Assembly (NCBI RefSeq): GCF_000021685.1
Contig: NC_011959.1
Location: forward strand, 1,178,001 to 1,242,000
DNA: 64,000 bases
Direction: 5' to 3'
DNA from: Thermomicrobium roseum DSM 5159
Lineage (GTDB): Bacteria > Chloroflexota > Chloroflexia > Thermomicrobiales > Thermomicrobiaceae
The translations under genes were made by a program, and so were the position numbers. Within the stretch, counting starts at the first letter, position 1. Each line of letters starts with the position of its first letter. Below, one piece after another: positions 33,542 through 44,197 of the stretch. The notes beneath the pieces are model-generated. The model was not told where the DNA came from and made no database searches. It saw only the letters and a program-made list of their open reading frames with translations.

Positions 33542-34150
33542 TCAGCGCATCGGGCTGAGGGTAATACCGAGTTCCGCGAGGATGCTCAGAAGTTGATCGG
33601 CCGACTTGAGTGGGCCGGTGTACTTCCCGAGCAACTGCCCGTCTGGGCCGATGAAGAAGGTCTCCGGGACACCGGAAACCCCGTAGTCGATCGTGACACG
33701 GCCGCGGGCATCGTACACGTTCGGATAGTCGACCCGGAACTCCTCGAGAAAGGCCCGTCCGTCGTTCCAATCCTTTTCCCAGACGTCGATCCCGACGACG
33801 GTGACGCCGTCGTCCGCATACTCGCGGGCGAAGGCAGCCAGCACCGGCGCCTCCTCGCGGCATGGCGGGCACCAGGATCCCCAGAAATTGACGATGACCA
33901 CCTGACCACGCAGGTCAGCGAGCGCGATGTCTTTCCCGCCCCGGAGATCGGGCAGTGTGAAGTCGGGCGCTGCACGATTCGCAAAGCGGATGAAGGTCCC
34001 GACCGTGTTGATGCGGCCACCTGCTCCGAGTTCGCTCGTCCCACGTTGCCGTTCGAATGCGACGGCAACCAGCGCGACGAAGGCGAGCACGAACACCCCC
34101 GCAATGAGAACCGGCAATCGTGCACGCCACAGCCCCTGTGTCGTCGTCAT
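33542..34150 (-). CDS. TlpA/CcmG-type membrane-anchored thioredoxin
   Basis: A 202-residue thiol-disulfide oxidoreductase. An N-terminal anchor (LPVLIAGVFVLAFVALVAVAF) is followed by an AhpC/TSA-like thioredoxin fold: APDFTLPDLRGG, VIVNFWGSWCPPCREEAPVL (Cys94, Cys97) and cis-Pro in GVSGVPETFFI. With WCPPC and its place directly before the ccm genes it most likely serves as CcmG, supplying electrons to CcmH. GAGGGAG precedes the ATG at 34150. The longer frame upstream overlaps murA and is not real. Confidence 0.9.
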   Translation of the reverse strand: MTTTQGLWRARLPVLIAGVFVLAFVALVAVAFERQRGTSELGAGGRINTVGTFIRFANRAAPDFTLPDLRGGKDIALADLRGQVVIVNFWGSWCPPCREEAPVLAAFAREYADDGVTVVGIDVWEKDWNDGRAFLEEFRVDYPNVYDARGRVTIDYGVSGVPETFFIGPDGQLLGKYTGPLKSADQLLSILAELGITLSPMR

Positions 34151-34181
34151 GGGGTACCGAGCTCCCTCGGCGCGAACAGAC

Positions 34182-35462
34182 TCACGCGTAGTGGATGTCT
34201 GCGCCCAGCGCGGCCAGCTTGCCCACCAAGTCCTCGTAGCCACGTCGCAAGTGGTGGGCTTCGAGGACGATCGTTTCTCCTTCGGCGACGAGACCCGCCA
34301 AGACCAGACAGGCTCCGCTCCGAATATCGAGCGCACGCACTGCTGTACCCTGCAGCTTGACAGGTCCTTCGATGATCGCCTGCTGGCGATCGATCAGTTC
34401 GATCCGTGCTCCCATCCGCTGCAACTCACTCGTGTAGCGGAGACGATCGTTGAACACGCGCTCGAAAATACGACTCCGCCCCTGAGCTTGCGTCATGAGG
34501 ACGGCAAACGCCGCCTGGAGATCGGTCGGGAACCCTGGGAAGGGCAACGCCTGAATTTCCGTCGCGTAGAGCGGTCCAGGAGCGCGCACCAGCATCGAGG
34601 ATTCGCTCCACCAGACTTCTGCTCCCGCTTCCCGCAACTTGTGCGTCAGCGGTGCCATGTCAGCTTCCCGTACATGATCCAGGATCACCTCGCCGTGGGT
34701 GATCGCGGCAGCGATCGCCAGCGTCCCCGCCTCGAGGCGATCAGGCAATACAGAGGCACGATATCCGCGCAAGCGATCGACTCCCTGGACGACGATCCGC
34801 GAGGTTCCCAGTCCGTTGATGCGGGCTCCCATATCCTGGAGGATTTGGCCGAGATTGACGATTTCCGGCTCGGCCGCGGCATTGAGGATCGTCGTCGTCC
34901 CCTGGGCCAAACAGGCTGCCATCAAAAGATTTTCCGTGCCGGTATGGCTCGGATAATCCATGTAGATCTCGCAGCCGCGAAGCCGTCCACTCCGCAGCTC
35001 GAAGCCGCTTTCCGTTACTTCGACCTGTGCCCCGAACTTGCGGAATCCGCGGAGATCGACATCGACTGGACGACTACCGAGCTGGCAGCCACCGGGAGGA
35101 ATCGAGCGCGCCCTTCCGAATCGAGCCAGCAATGGACCGGTCACGAGAAAGGACGCTCTCATGCGCGCGACGAGTTCAGGGGGCGGCTCGAACGACTCGA
35201 TATCGGCAGCACGAATGCGGACGCGGTGACGCTCGGTGTCGAGATCGACCTCGGCACCGAGCGCCCGTAGCAACTCGGTCATGACGACGACATCTTCGAG
35301 GAGCGGCACGTTCTCGAGGACGCATTCTTCTTCGGTGAGGAGTGCCGCAGCCATCGCCGGCAGAGCCGCATTTTTTGCGCCGCCGATCGCGACACGTCCT
35401 CGCAGGACGCGACCGCCGATCGTCCGGATTCGCTCGGTGGCTGTCGTGATGGCCACGGCCAC
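34182..35462 (-). CDS. murA: UDP-N-acetylglucosamine 1-carboxyvinyltransferase MurA
   Basis: A 426-residue EPSP-synthase-fold enzyme for the first committed step of peptidoglycan synthesis. The catalytic Cys126 lies in PPGGCQLGSRPVD, the fosfomycin-sensitive type. Other landmarks are GGAKNAALPAMAAALL, YPSHTGTENLLMAA, PDRLEAGTLAIAAAITHG and FPTDLQAAF. The full family length is present. It follows atpC by five bases, so it may be read from the ATP synthase operon. Confidence 0.96.
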   Translation of the reverse strand: MAVAITTATERIRTIGGRVLRGRVAIGGAKNAALPAMAAALLTEEECVLENVPLLEDVVVMTELLRALGAEVDLDTERHRVRIRAADIESFEPPPELVARMRASFLVTGPLLARFGRARSIPPGGCQLGSRPVDVDLRGFRKFGAQVEVTESGFELRSGRLRGCEIYMDYPSHTGTENLLMAACLAQGTTTILNAAAEPEIVNLGQILQDMGARINGLGTSRIVVQGVDRLRGYRASVLPDRLEAGTLAIAAAITHGEVILDHVREADMAPLTHKLREAGAEVWWSESSMLVRAPGPLYATEIQALPFPGFPTDLQAAFAVLMTQAQGRSRIFERVFNDRLRYTSELQRMGARIELIDRQQAIIEGPVKLQGTAVRALDIRSGACLVLAGLVAEGETIVLEAHHLRRGYEDLVGKLAALGADIHYA

Positions 35463-35467
35463 CTCCT

Positions 35468-35923
35468 TCAGGGTTGCGCCTCGGGGAGCGGTGGCCCACC
35501 CACTCCAGCTCGCGCTCGTCGCTTGCGACCGACCGCCAATCGAATGGTCGAGCGCCGTAGCGCCATTTCGGCACGTCGACGATCGATGTCCGCCCGGCGT
35601 TCGCGCAAGCGCGCCAATGCCCGCTGTCTCGCCTCCTCCGCCCGTGCGAGGTCGATCTCTTCGGCCCGCTCCGCCACGTCAGCCAGCACACGCACGACGT
35701 TGTTGGCGACCTCCAGGAAACCGCCGAAGATCGTCAGGCTGTCCTCTTCGCGCCCGCGCTTGACGCGCATCTCCCCCATACTCAGCAACGAGACGAGGGG
35801 GGCATGGCGCGGTAAGATCCCGAGTGTCCCCTCGGCTCCGGGAGCGATCACCATATCGGCATCATCGACCTGATAAACGACCCGTTCGGCGGTTACCACT
35901 TCCACCCGGAGTTTCCCGGCCAT
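35468..35923 (-). CDS. atpC: ATP synthase epsilon subunit
   Basis: A 151-residue epsilon subunit: the N-terminal beta-sandwich (RVEVVTAERVVYQVDDADMVIAPGAEGTLGILPRHAPLVSLL) and the C-terminal helical hairpin, here extended with a basic tail (RKRRARAGVGGPPLPEAQP). It regulates ATP hydrolysis by F1. Thirteen bases separate it from atpD. Confidence 0.95.
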   Translation of the reverse strand: MAGKLRVEVVTAERVVYQVDDADMVIAPGAEGTLGILPRHAPLVSLLSMGEMRVKRGREEDSLTIFGGFLEVANNVVRVLADVAERAEEIDLARAEEARQRALARLRERRADIDRRRAEMALRRSTIRLAVGRKRRARAGVGGPPLPEAQP

Positions 35924-35936
35924 CGTTCGCCCCCGG

Positions 35937-37349
35937 TCACGCTTCGCGCGCCATCTGCTCGGCTTTCTCTACCGCCTCATCGATCGTCCCTACCATGTAG
36001 AAGGCCTGCTCTGGCAGGTGATCGTGCTTCCCCTCGAGAATCTCTTTGAAGCCCCGGACCGTCTCATGCCGCGGGACGTACCGGCCGGGCCGGCCAGTGA
36101 ACGCTTCCGCCACGAACATCGGTTGCGAGAGGAAGCGCTGGATCTTCCGGGCGCGCGCCACGATCAGCTTGTCCTCTTCGCTCAGTTCCTCGATGCCGAG
36201 GATCGCGATGATGTCCTGAAGGTCACGATACCGTTGCAGCACCCGCTGAACTTCGCGCGCGACCCTGTAGTGCTCGACGCCCACGATATTCGGATCGAGG
36301 ATACGCGAGGTGGACGCCAGCGGATCGACCGCCGGGTACAGTCCTTGCTCGGCGATCGATCGCTCCAGCGCGATCGTCGCGTCCAGGTGCGCGAAGGTCG
36401 TCGCTGGGGCCGGGTCAGTGTAATCATCGGCCGGCACGTAGATCGCCTGCACCGAGGTGATCGAACCACGCTTGGTGGAGGTGATCCGCTCTTGCAGCTG
36501 TCCCATGTCGGTCCCGAGCGTCGGCTGGTATCCCACTGCACTGGGCATGCGGCCGAGCAGCACCGACACTTCGGAGCCAGCCTGCACGAACCGGAAGATG
36601 TTATCGATGAACAGAAGCACGTCACGACCTTCGTCGCGGAAGTACTCGGCCATCGTCAGGCCGGTCAACCCGACCCGCAGGCGTGCCCCCGGTGGCTCGT
36701 TCATCTGACCGAACACCAGCACCGTCTTGTCGATGACGCCTGACTCGCGCATCTCGCGCCAGAGCTGCGTTCCCTCTCGCGTGCGTTCCCCCACGCCGCA
36801 GAAGACCGAGTATCCTCCGTGCTCAGCGGCGATGTTCCGGATCAGTTCCATGATGATGACGGTCTTACCGACACCGGCGCCGCCGAAGACGCCGACCTTC
36901 CCTCCCTTGGTGAAGGGAGCCACCAGATCGATGACCTTGAGGCCAGTCTCGAAGACTTCGACTTGCGTCGATTGCTCCTCGAAAGAGGGCGCCGGACGAT
37001 GGATCGGCCAGCGCGGAGCGTCCCCCGGCACGGGTCCCTGCTCGTCGATCGGCTCACCGACCACGTTGAAAATCCGGCCCAGCGTCGCTGGACCGACTGG
37101 CACCTTGATCGGTTCGCCGGTATCGATCACGGGCATGCCACGCTTCAGGCCATCGGTCGTCGACATCGCCACCGCGCGCACCCAGTCGTTACCGAGGTGC
37201 TGCTGAACTTCCAGCACCAACCGGCCACCCTCGGGCCGCTCGACGATCAATGCGTTGTAGATATCGGGCAGTTGCCCGGGCGGGAACTCGACGTCGACCA
37301 CGACTCCTTGAATCTGCACGATCCGGCCAGTAGCGACCTGCGTAGCCAT
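35937..37349 (-). CDS. atpD: ATP synthase beta subunit
   Basis: A 470-residue catalytic F1 subunit. Walker A GGAGVGKT at 156-163, the catalytic-Glu segment VGERTREGT, Walker B VLLFIDNIFRF, and the DELSEED-type loop reading EELSEEDK are all intact. The frame is open upstream, but AGGTGAAG lies before ATG 37349 and MATQVATGRI is a typical start. Confidence 0.98.
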   Translation of the reverse strand: MATQVATGRIVQIQGVVVDVEFPPGQLPDIYNALIVERPEGGRLVLEVQQHLGNDWVRAVAMSTTDGLKRGMPVIDTGEPIKVPVGPATLGRIFNVVGEPIDEQGPVPGDAPRWPIHRPAPSFEEQSTQVEVFETGLKVIDLVAPFTKGGKVGVFGGAGVGKTVIIMELIRNIAAEHGGYSVFCGVGERTREGTQLWREMRESGVIDKTVLVFGQMNEPPGARLRVGLTGLTMAEYFRDEGRDVLLFIDNIFRFVQAGSEVSVLLGRMPSAVGYQPTLGTDMGQLQERITSTKRGSITSVQAIYVPADDYTDPAPATTFAHLDATIALERSIAEQGLYPAVDPLASTSRILDPNIVGVEHYRVAREVQRVLQRYRDLQDIIAILGIEELSEEDKLIVARARKIQRFLSQPMFVAEAFTGRPGRYVPRHETVRGFKEILEGKHDHLPEQAFYMVGTIDEAVEKAEQMAREA

Positions 37350-37380
37350 CTTCTTCACCTCACTCGTCGACTCACGGCGA

Positions 37381-38271
37381 TCATTGCAGTGCGCCCAGTG
37401 CATTGGCGCCGGCAGCGATCTCACTGACCTCACGCGTGATCTGCGCTTGCCGTGCCTTGTTGTACGTCAAGGTCAACTCTGCCACGAGATCCAATGCGTT
37501 CTGCGTCGCGTTGCGCATCGCCACCATCCGCGCACTGTGCTCCGATGCGGAGGCCTCCAGCAAGATGCGATAGAGCTGCATCTCGAGGAAACGCGGGAGT
37601 AGCGCCTCCAGCACCGTTGCGGGATCGGGCTCGAAGATATAGTCGCTGATCGCACCCGACTCTTCCGGTGGCTCGATCGGCAGCAACTGGAAGACTCGCG
37701 GCTCCTGACGCAACGTGTTGATGAAATGCGTGTAGACGACGAACACCGCGTCGACACGGCCGCTGATGAAGTCCTGCGTCGCGAGCTCGACGATCGGCCT
37801 GATCGCTTCCACCGAGGGTCGATCGGTGACGCGCGTGAACTCCGCGATCATCGGCCAGCCGTATCGGACGAGGAAATCGCGCCCCTTCCGCCCAATAGCC
37901 ACGATATCGAAGTGCTCGATCGGCTCGCTACGCTCCCGTGTCATGAAGTCGACCGCGCGGCGAATCACATTGGTATTGAGCGCGCCAGCCAGTCCGCGAT
38001 CGGAAGTCACCAGGATGAGTTGGATCCGCTTGACCGGCCTTCGCTGGAGCAACGGGAAAGCACGCACTTCCTCGGCTGGACTCGTCATCGCGGCCAGATC
38101 GCCGAGCATCGCGCGGATCCGATCAGCATAGGGTCGTGCAGCGAGTACTGCCTGCTGCGCTCGCCGCATCTTGGAGGCAGCAACCATCTCCATGGCGCGG
38201 GTGATCTGCGCCGTATTCTTGATGCTCCGGATCCGGCGCCTGATCTCGCGCGGCGTTACTGCTTGCGGCAC
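37381..38271 (-). CDS. atpG: ATP synthase gamma subunit
   Basis: A 296-residue rotor-shaft subunit. The N-terminal helix REIRRRIRSIKNTAQITRAMEMVA and C-terminal helix ATQNALDLVAELTLTYNKARQAQITREVSEI are diagnostic. VTSDRGLAGALN is also conserved. It starts with GTG at 38271. Confidence 0.97.
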   Translation of the reverse strand: MPQAVTPREIRRRIRSIKNTAQITRAMEMVAASKMRRAQQAVLAARPYADRIRAMLGDLAAMTSPAEEVRAFPLLQRRPVKRIQLILVTSDRGLAGALNTNVIRRAVDFMTRERSEPIEHFDIVAIGRKGRDFLVRYGWPMIAEFTRVTDRPSVEAIRPIVELATQDFISGRVDAVFVVYTHFINTLRQEPRVFQLLPIEPPEESGAISDYIFEPDPATVLEALLPRFLEMQLYRILLEASASEHSARMVAMRNATQNALDLVAELTLTYNKARQAQITREVSEIAAGANALGALQ

Positions 38272-38293
38272 GGCCTTCGCCCCCTCCAGCTGG

Positions 38294-39826
<1,533 letters not shown>

Positions 39827-39844
39827 GTTGCCTCCCTCACGCGC

Positions 39845-40387
39845 TCAGGCTGCTGCTCCGACGAGTTGCCGCCGGAGATTCGTCAACTGCGTGCGCACAC
39901 TGGCATCGAAGACTTCGTCCCCGATCTTGAGCACCACACCACCGAGAAGTTCGGGATCGACCGTCGTGCGCAACTCGACCGGACGACTCAGTCGCTGCGC
40001 GAGTTCGCGACGGAGTCGCTCCACCTCGCTCGGTTCCAGTGGCACCGCCGTGACCAGCTCGACATCGATCACCCCGCGATGCTCCCGCAGAAGCTCGCGG
40101 AAAGCCACGACGACATCGCGCAGCTGGTGCCAGCGTCCCCGCTCCAGGAGCAGCACGAGGAGATTTCGCACGTACCGGTTCTCGTCACCGGGGAAAAGCC
40201 GATCGATCACTTGGACCTTGGCCTCCAGTGGGATCGCTGGATTCTGGATGAACTCCTCGACCGCGCTGTCTCGCGCCAGGGCCTCCAAATCAGTTAATCG
40301 CTGCTCCCAAAAGTCCAGCTGGCCGTGCTCCTTGGCGACGGCGAACGCAGCCTGGGCGTACCGCTTGGCGACTCCTGCGACCGCCAC
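39845..40387 (-). CDS. atpH: ATP synthase delta subunit
   Basis: A 180-residue delta (OSCP-like) subunit linking F1 to the b stator. The helical N-terminal domain ([24 protein letters not shown]) and C-terminal [27 protein letters not shown] are typical. It starts with GTG at 40387. Gene order F-H-A-G is canonical. Confidence 0.95.
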
Positions 40388-40398
40388 GCTCGCACCCC

Positions 40399-40896
40399 CT
40401 ACCGCCGCGCGCCATCGAGTTCAGCCAGCGCCTGTTCGATCAAGGCCAGGTGCCGATCGCGATCCAGTTCCTGGCGAATGATACGGGTCGCAGCCAGAAT
40501 GGCGAGGTCCGCTACCTCACGGCGCAATTCAGCCCACACGCGCTGGCGTTCGGCCTCGATCGCCTCTTGCGCTTGCTGGATAAGCTGCTGCGCTTGCTGC
40601 TGCGCCTCCTCGCGCGCCCGCGCGATCAACTGTTCAGCGCTCTCGCGGGCACTCGCCACGATCCGCTGTGCCTCGCGCCGCGCCTCGGCCAGAATCTCCT
40701 CGTTGCGAGCCTGCGTCTCGGCTAACTCGCGCTTCATCCGCTCGGCCGCTTCCAGACCCTCGCGGATCCGCTCCTGACGCTGGTCGATCATCCGCGTGAT
40801 CGGCCCCAGAGCGAATCGCCAGAAGACCGCGAGGAAGAGCAGGAAGGCGATGAGCTGGACGACTAGATTTTCACCGGAGATTCCCAGCTGCTCCAT
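40399..40896 (-). CDS. atpF: ATP synthase b subunit
   Basis: A 165-residue stator subunit: one N-terminal membrane helix (LVVQLIAFLLFLAVFWRFA) then a long heptad-like helix rich in Ala, Glu, Gln and Arg that dimerises. AGGAGC precedes the ATG. A strong hairpin stands between it and atpE. Confidence 0.95.
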   Translation of the reverse strand: MEQLGISGENLVVQLIAFLLFLAVFWRFALGPITRMIDQRQERIREGLEAAERMKRELAETQARNEEILAEARREAQRIVASARESAEQLIARAREEAQQQAQQLIQQAQEAIEAERQRVWAELRREVADLAILAATRIIRQELDRDRHLALIEQALAELDGARR

Positions 40897-40951
40897 GCTC
40901 CTGCCCAGCCCCTTCTCGAACGTTTCTCGGATGCATCGTCTCGGGGGAACC

Positions 40952-40986
40952 CGCGCCAGCAGCCCCGACAGGAAGCTGCTGGCGCG
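40952..40986 (-). other. Intercistronic hairpin between atpE and atpF
   Basis: CGCGCCAGCAGC (40952-40963) and GCTGCTGGCGCG (40975-40986) form a perfect 12-bp stem with an 11-base loop in the 120-base gap between the c and b subunit genes. There is no U-tract. It may protect the upstream atpE message or attenuate transcription, helping supply the many c subunits per enzyme. Confidence 0.6.
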
Positions 40987-41016
40987 TCCGCCATCTCCCG
41001 CAGGATCGACGACGAT

Positions 41017-41262
41017 CTACAGCACGAAGGCGATGATCACCGCGACGACGAAGGCATAGATCGCCACTGCCTCGGCCAGCGCCGCACCGATGATCATGGT
41101 CAGGCGGACCGCTCCCTCAGCCTCCGGATTGCGGCCGATCGCCTCCATCGCGCCCTTTACCGCGAGCCCGATACCGATTCCAGGCCCGAGTGCTCCGAGC
41201 CCGATCGCGAGGGCCGCAGCCATCGGCACGACGACACCCGGCTCAGTGACATTCGCGAACAC
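41017..41262 (-). CDS. atpE: ATP synthase c subunit
   Basis: An 81-residue two-helix proteolipid. Helix 1 carries GLGALGPGIGIGLAVKGAMEAIGRNPE. Helix 2 carries the ion-binding Glu64 in GAALAEAVAIYAF. The residue pattern around Glu64 and the absence of the Gln typical of sodium-binding rings suggest proton coupling. It starts with GTG at 41262 behind GGGAGG. Confidence 0.96.
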   Translation of the reverse strand: MFANVTEPGVVVPMAAALAIGLGALGPGIGIGLAVKGAMEAIGRNPEAEGAVRLTMIIGAALAEAVAIYAFVVAVIIAFVL

Positions 41263-41326
41263 GATCCTGTCCTCCCTTCACCAACCGTCCGCTCCGCTCA
41301 GAGACAAAGCGTTCCGTAACCGACCG

Positions 41327-42217
41327 TCAATCGCCGCTGGCCCCCAGCGGGACCGCTCGCGAGTCGTGCGCGCTACCCCGGTGATGCCCCTCGGCCTCAT
41401 GCTCCTCCTCATGCTCGTGCGCCGAGGCCAACGCGATGTAGATCAAGGTCAACACCGCGAAGATCAAGGCCTGAATGAAACCGAACAGCACCTCGAGATA
41501 GAGGAAAATGACGGGAATCACCAAGCCGACCACCGTGATCTTGATCGCATTGGCGATACCGTACATGACGGTCAACAGCGTCTCGCCAGCGAAGATATTC
41601 CCGAAAAGACGGAAGGAGAGCGACACGATACGCGAGAGTTCACTGATGATCTCGATCGGCAAGAGAAACGGCGGGTTCGCCATATGCTTGATGCGGCCCC
41701 AGACGCCATGCGCCGAAATGCCAGCCACCTGGAACGCGACGTAGCTGATCAGTGCCATGGCCAGCGTCATATTGAGATCGGCGCTCGGCGGGCGGAAGAG
41801 TGGCACCAGTGTCCGACCACCGTGCTCGGTGCCAGTCGCCCCCTCGCTCGCGGCCACCAGGGCGTGCTTCCCCTCATGCCAGATGCCGATCGTCCCGATA
41901 CCAGGGAGCAAACCGGTGTAGTTCGCGACGATGATGAAGATGAAGAGACCACCGATCAGCGGAAAGATCCGCCGTCCCAGTTTCTTGCCTGCAGTCCCCT
42001 CCACCAGGCCGAGCAAGAACTCGACCACCATCTCGACGACCGACTGCAAGCGGCCAGGAATGAGTTGCGCCCGCCGAGCCACGATCGAGCCGAGGATGAT
42101 GAGGAAGAGCATCACGAGGAGCATCGTCAGGAAGGAGTTGGTAATGCGCAGCGTCAAATGACCGAAGAGCGGGAGACTCCAGAGCGTCTCCGGCTTGACC
42201 GAGATGTGGAGTTCCAC
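41327..42217 (-). CDS. atpB: ATP synthase a subunit
   Basis: A 296-residue membrane subunit forming the proton channel against the c ring. The essential Arg203 lies in SLSFRLFGNIFAGE. The first helix is preceded by a short external segment, and an external loop of about 35 residues (roughly 112-147) contains EGKHALVAASEG and EHGGRT. After the last helix there is an unusual His/Glu-rich tail (HEHEEEHEAEGHH, then a Ser/Gly end). It starts with GTG at 42217 behind GGAGGTAGGG. Confidence 0.96.
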   Translation of the reverse strand: MELHISVKPETLWSLPLFGHLTLRITNSFLTMLLVMLFLIILGSIVARRAQLIPGRLQSVVEMVVEFLLGLVEGTAGKKLGRRIFPLIGGLFIFIIVANYTGLLPGIGTIGIWHEGKHALVAASEGATGTEHGGRTLVPLFRPPSADLNMTLAMALISYVAFQVAGISAHGVWGRIKHMANPPFLLPIEIISELSRIVSLSFRLFGNIFAGETLLTVMYGIANAIKITVVGLVIPVIFLYLEVLFGFIQALIFAVLTLIYIALASAHEHEEEHEAEGHHRGSAHDSRAVPLGASGD

Positions 42218-42220
42218 TCC

Positions 42221-42484
42221 CTACCTCCTGCCCCGCCGCTGCCCACCAATGACAGCGAGCTGATACAGCGAATACCCCGCCGTCGCCAGTCCCAGTACCA
42301 GCCCTACCAACGTCAGATACGGCGTCGTCCCGAGCCAACGATCCAACAGCACTCCTCCGCCGATGCAGAGGACAAGACTAGACACGACCGAGAAGCCGAG
42401 GCCCAGGGCTGTCCCGATCGCTTGCCAATCTCGTACTCGCGGCGGGCGACTCTGCGGCCCGCTCACGCTTGCGCATCCTATCAC
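42221..42484 (-). CDS. AtpI/AtpZ-like two-helix membrane protein
   Basis: An 87-residue (or about 81 from the GTG at 42466) protein with two membrane helices: LGLGFSVVSSLVLCIGGGVLLDRWLGT and LVGLVLGLATAGYSLYQLAV. The GGxxLDxWLGTxP pattern is that of AtpI/AtpZ proteins, which assist c-ring assembly or magnesium/calcium uptake for the synthase. It heads the operon, three bases before atpB, and starts 27 bases after pyrG. Confidence 0.85.
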   Translation of the reverse strand: MIGCASVSGPQSRPPRVRDWQAIGTALGLGFSVVSSLVLCIGGGVLLDRWLGTTPYLTLVGLVLGLATAGYSLYQLAVIGGQRRGRR

Positions 42485-42510
42485 AAACCCAGCGGCACCA
42501 GCAACACGGA

Positions 42511-44166
42511 TCAGTCATCGGCAGCAGGCATCGCGACCGGCTCAGCCAGTGGCAGCGGTCGCTGCTCGCCCTCTCGCAACACATGCTTGGCCACACCGAT
42601 GAACGCCACGAAGAGCGGGTGCGGCCGGTTCGGTCGCGACTTGAACTCGGGATGGAACTGCACCCCGACGAACCACGGGTGATCGTGCAGCTCCATGATC
42701 TCGACGTACCGGCCGTCAGGAGATTGTCCGCTCACGACAAAACCAGCAGCCTCGAACGCCTCTCGATAGGCATTGTTCACTTCCCAGCGATGGCGGTGTC
42801 GCTCGTAGACCAGCGATTCCCCGTACGCGAGCGCTGCCTTGGTCCCCGGTACGAGCTGGCACGGATATCGTCCCAAACGCATCGTACCCCCCATTTCGAC
42901 CCCCCGCTGGTCGGGCATGAGGTCGATGACCGGGTGGGGCGTTTCCGGATCGATTTCCGTGCTGTTCGCCCCGCACAGTCCGAGGACGTTTCGCGCGAAC
43001 TCGATCACTGCCATGTGCAGGCCGTAGCAGAGACCGAGGTAAGGAATCCCGCGCTCCCTCGCGTAGCGAGCCGCCAGCATCTTCCCTTCGACGCCGCGCG
43101 GGCCGAACCCTCCCGGCACCACGATTCCGTTCACATGGCGCAGCGCCGCCTCGATCTCGCTTCGTTCGGCCGTCGAATTGACCCAGACGATCTCCACGGC
43201 GACATCATGCGCCAGTCCTGCATGGCGCAAGGCTTCGACCACGCTCAAGTAGGCATCGTGCAACTCGACGTACTTCCCGACCAGCGCGATGCGGAGACGC
43301 CGGCGCGGCGACTTCAACCGTTCCACCATCCGCTCCCAGTCGGCCAAATCGGGATCGCGATCGTCCCAGCCGAGATGCTCCATGACGTATCGGCCCAGCC
43401 CCGCGCGCTCCAGCATCAAGGGAACTTCGTAAATCGTCTCGGCCGTCGGCAACAAGATGACGGCATCCTCGTCCACATCGCCGAAGAGCGCGACCTTCGC
43501 CCGCACGTCATCACCGACCGGATGATCGGTCCGACAGATGATCACGTCCGGTTGGATCCCGATCGCGCGCAATTCCTTGACGCTGTGTTGGGTCGGCTTG
43601 GTCTTCACTTCGCCGGTGCTAGCGATGTACGGCAAGAACGTGACATGGATATACAGCACGTTGCGGCGGCCTTCCTCGCGCCGCATCTGGCGAATCGCCT
43701 CCAGGAATGGCTGCCCTTCGATATCACCAACTGTGCCACCGACCTCCACCACGATGACATCCGGTCGGTGAAGCTCCGCCACCTGGCGGATGCGTGCCTT
43801 GATCTCGTTGGTGATGTGCGGGATCACCTGAACGGTGCCACCGAGATAATCTCCACGGCGTTCCTTCGCGATCACGGCCGAGTAGACTTGACCGGTCGTG
43901 ACGTTGGATGCCCGACTCAAATTCTCGTCCGTGAACCGCTCATAATGGCCAAGATCGAGATCGGTCTCCGCGCCATCTTCGGTGACGAAGACTTCGCCGT
44001 GCTGGTACGGCGACATCGTGCCCGGATCCACGTTCAAGTAGGGATCCAGTTTCATCAATGCCACCCGCAAGCCGCGGCTCTTGAGCAGTCTCCCGATCGC
44101 AGCGGTGGTGATCCCCTTCCCGACCGATGAGACAACACCCCCCGTCACGAAGACGTACTTCGGCAT
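42511..44166 (-). CDS. pyrG: CTP synthase
   Basis: A 551-residue amidotransferase making CTP from UTP, ATP and glutamine. The N-terminal synthetase domain starts MPKYVFVTGGVVSSVGKG and has KLDPYLNVDPGTMSPYQHGEVFVTEDGAETDLD. The class I glutaminase domain has GFGPRG, the Cys nucleophile in GLCYGLHMA and the His/Glu pair in FHPEF. ATG 44166 has GGGAGG seven bases upstream. A GTG at 44172 is less likely. Confidence 0.98.
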   Translation of the reverse strand: MPKYVFVTGGVVSSVGKGITTAAIGRLLKSRGLRVALMKLDPYLNVDPGTMSPYQHGEVFVTEDGAETDLDLGHYERFTDENLSRASNVTTGQVYSAVIAKERRGDYLGGTVQVIPHITNEIKARIRQVAELHRPDVIVVEVGGTVGDIEGQPFLEAIRQMRREEGRRNVLYIHVTFLPYIASTGEVKTKPTQHSVKELRAIGIQPDVIICRTDHPVGDDVRAKVALFGDVDEDAVILLPTAETIYEVPLMLERAGLGRYVMEHLGWDDRDPDLADWERMVERLKSPRRRLRIALVGKYVELHDAYLSVVEALRHAGLAHDVAVEIVWVNSTAERSEIEAALRHVNGIVVPGGFGPRGVEGKMLAARYARERGIPYLGLCYGLHMAVIEFARNVLGLCGANSTEIDPETPHPVIDLMPDQRGVEMGGTMRLGRYPCQLVPGTKAALAYGESLVYERHRHRWEVNNAYREAFEAAGFVVSGQSPDGRYVEIMELHDHPWFVGVQFHPEFKSRPNRPHPLFVAFIGVAKHVLREGEQRPLPLAEPVAMPAADD

Positions 44167-44197
44167 CAGCACACCTCCCGCGCAGCGCTCTCCACCG

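Noticed and set aside
41090..42682. 530-codon plus-strand frame across the atpE-atpB region
   Set aside because: It runs antisense through three known ATP synthase genes and is Arg/His/Asp-rich nonsense.
42469..44130. 553-codon plus-strand frame opposite pyrG
   Set aside because: Antisense shadow of CTP synthase, which is unambiguous.
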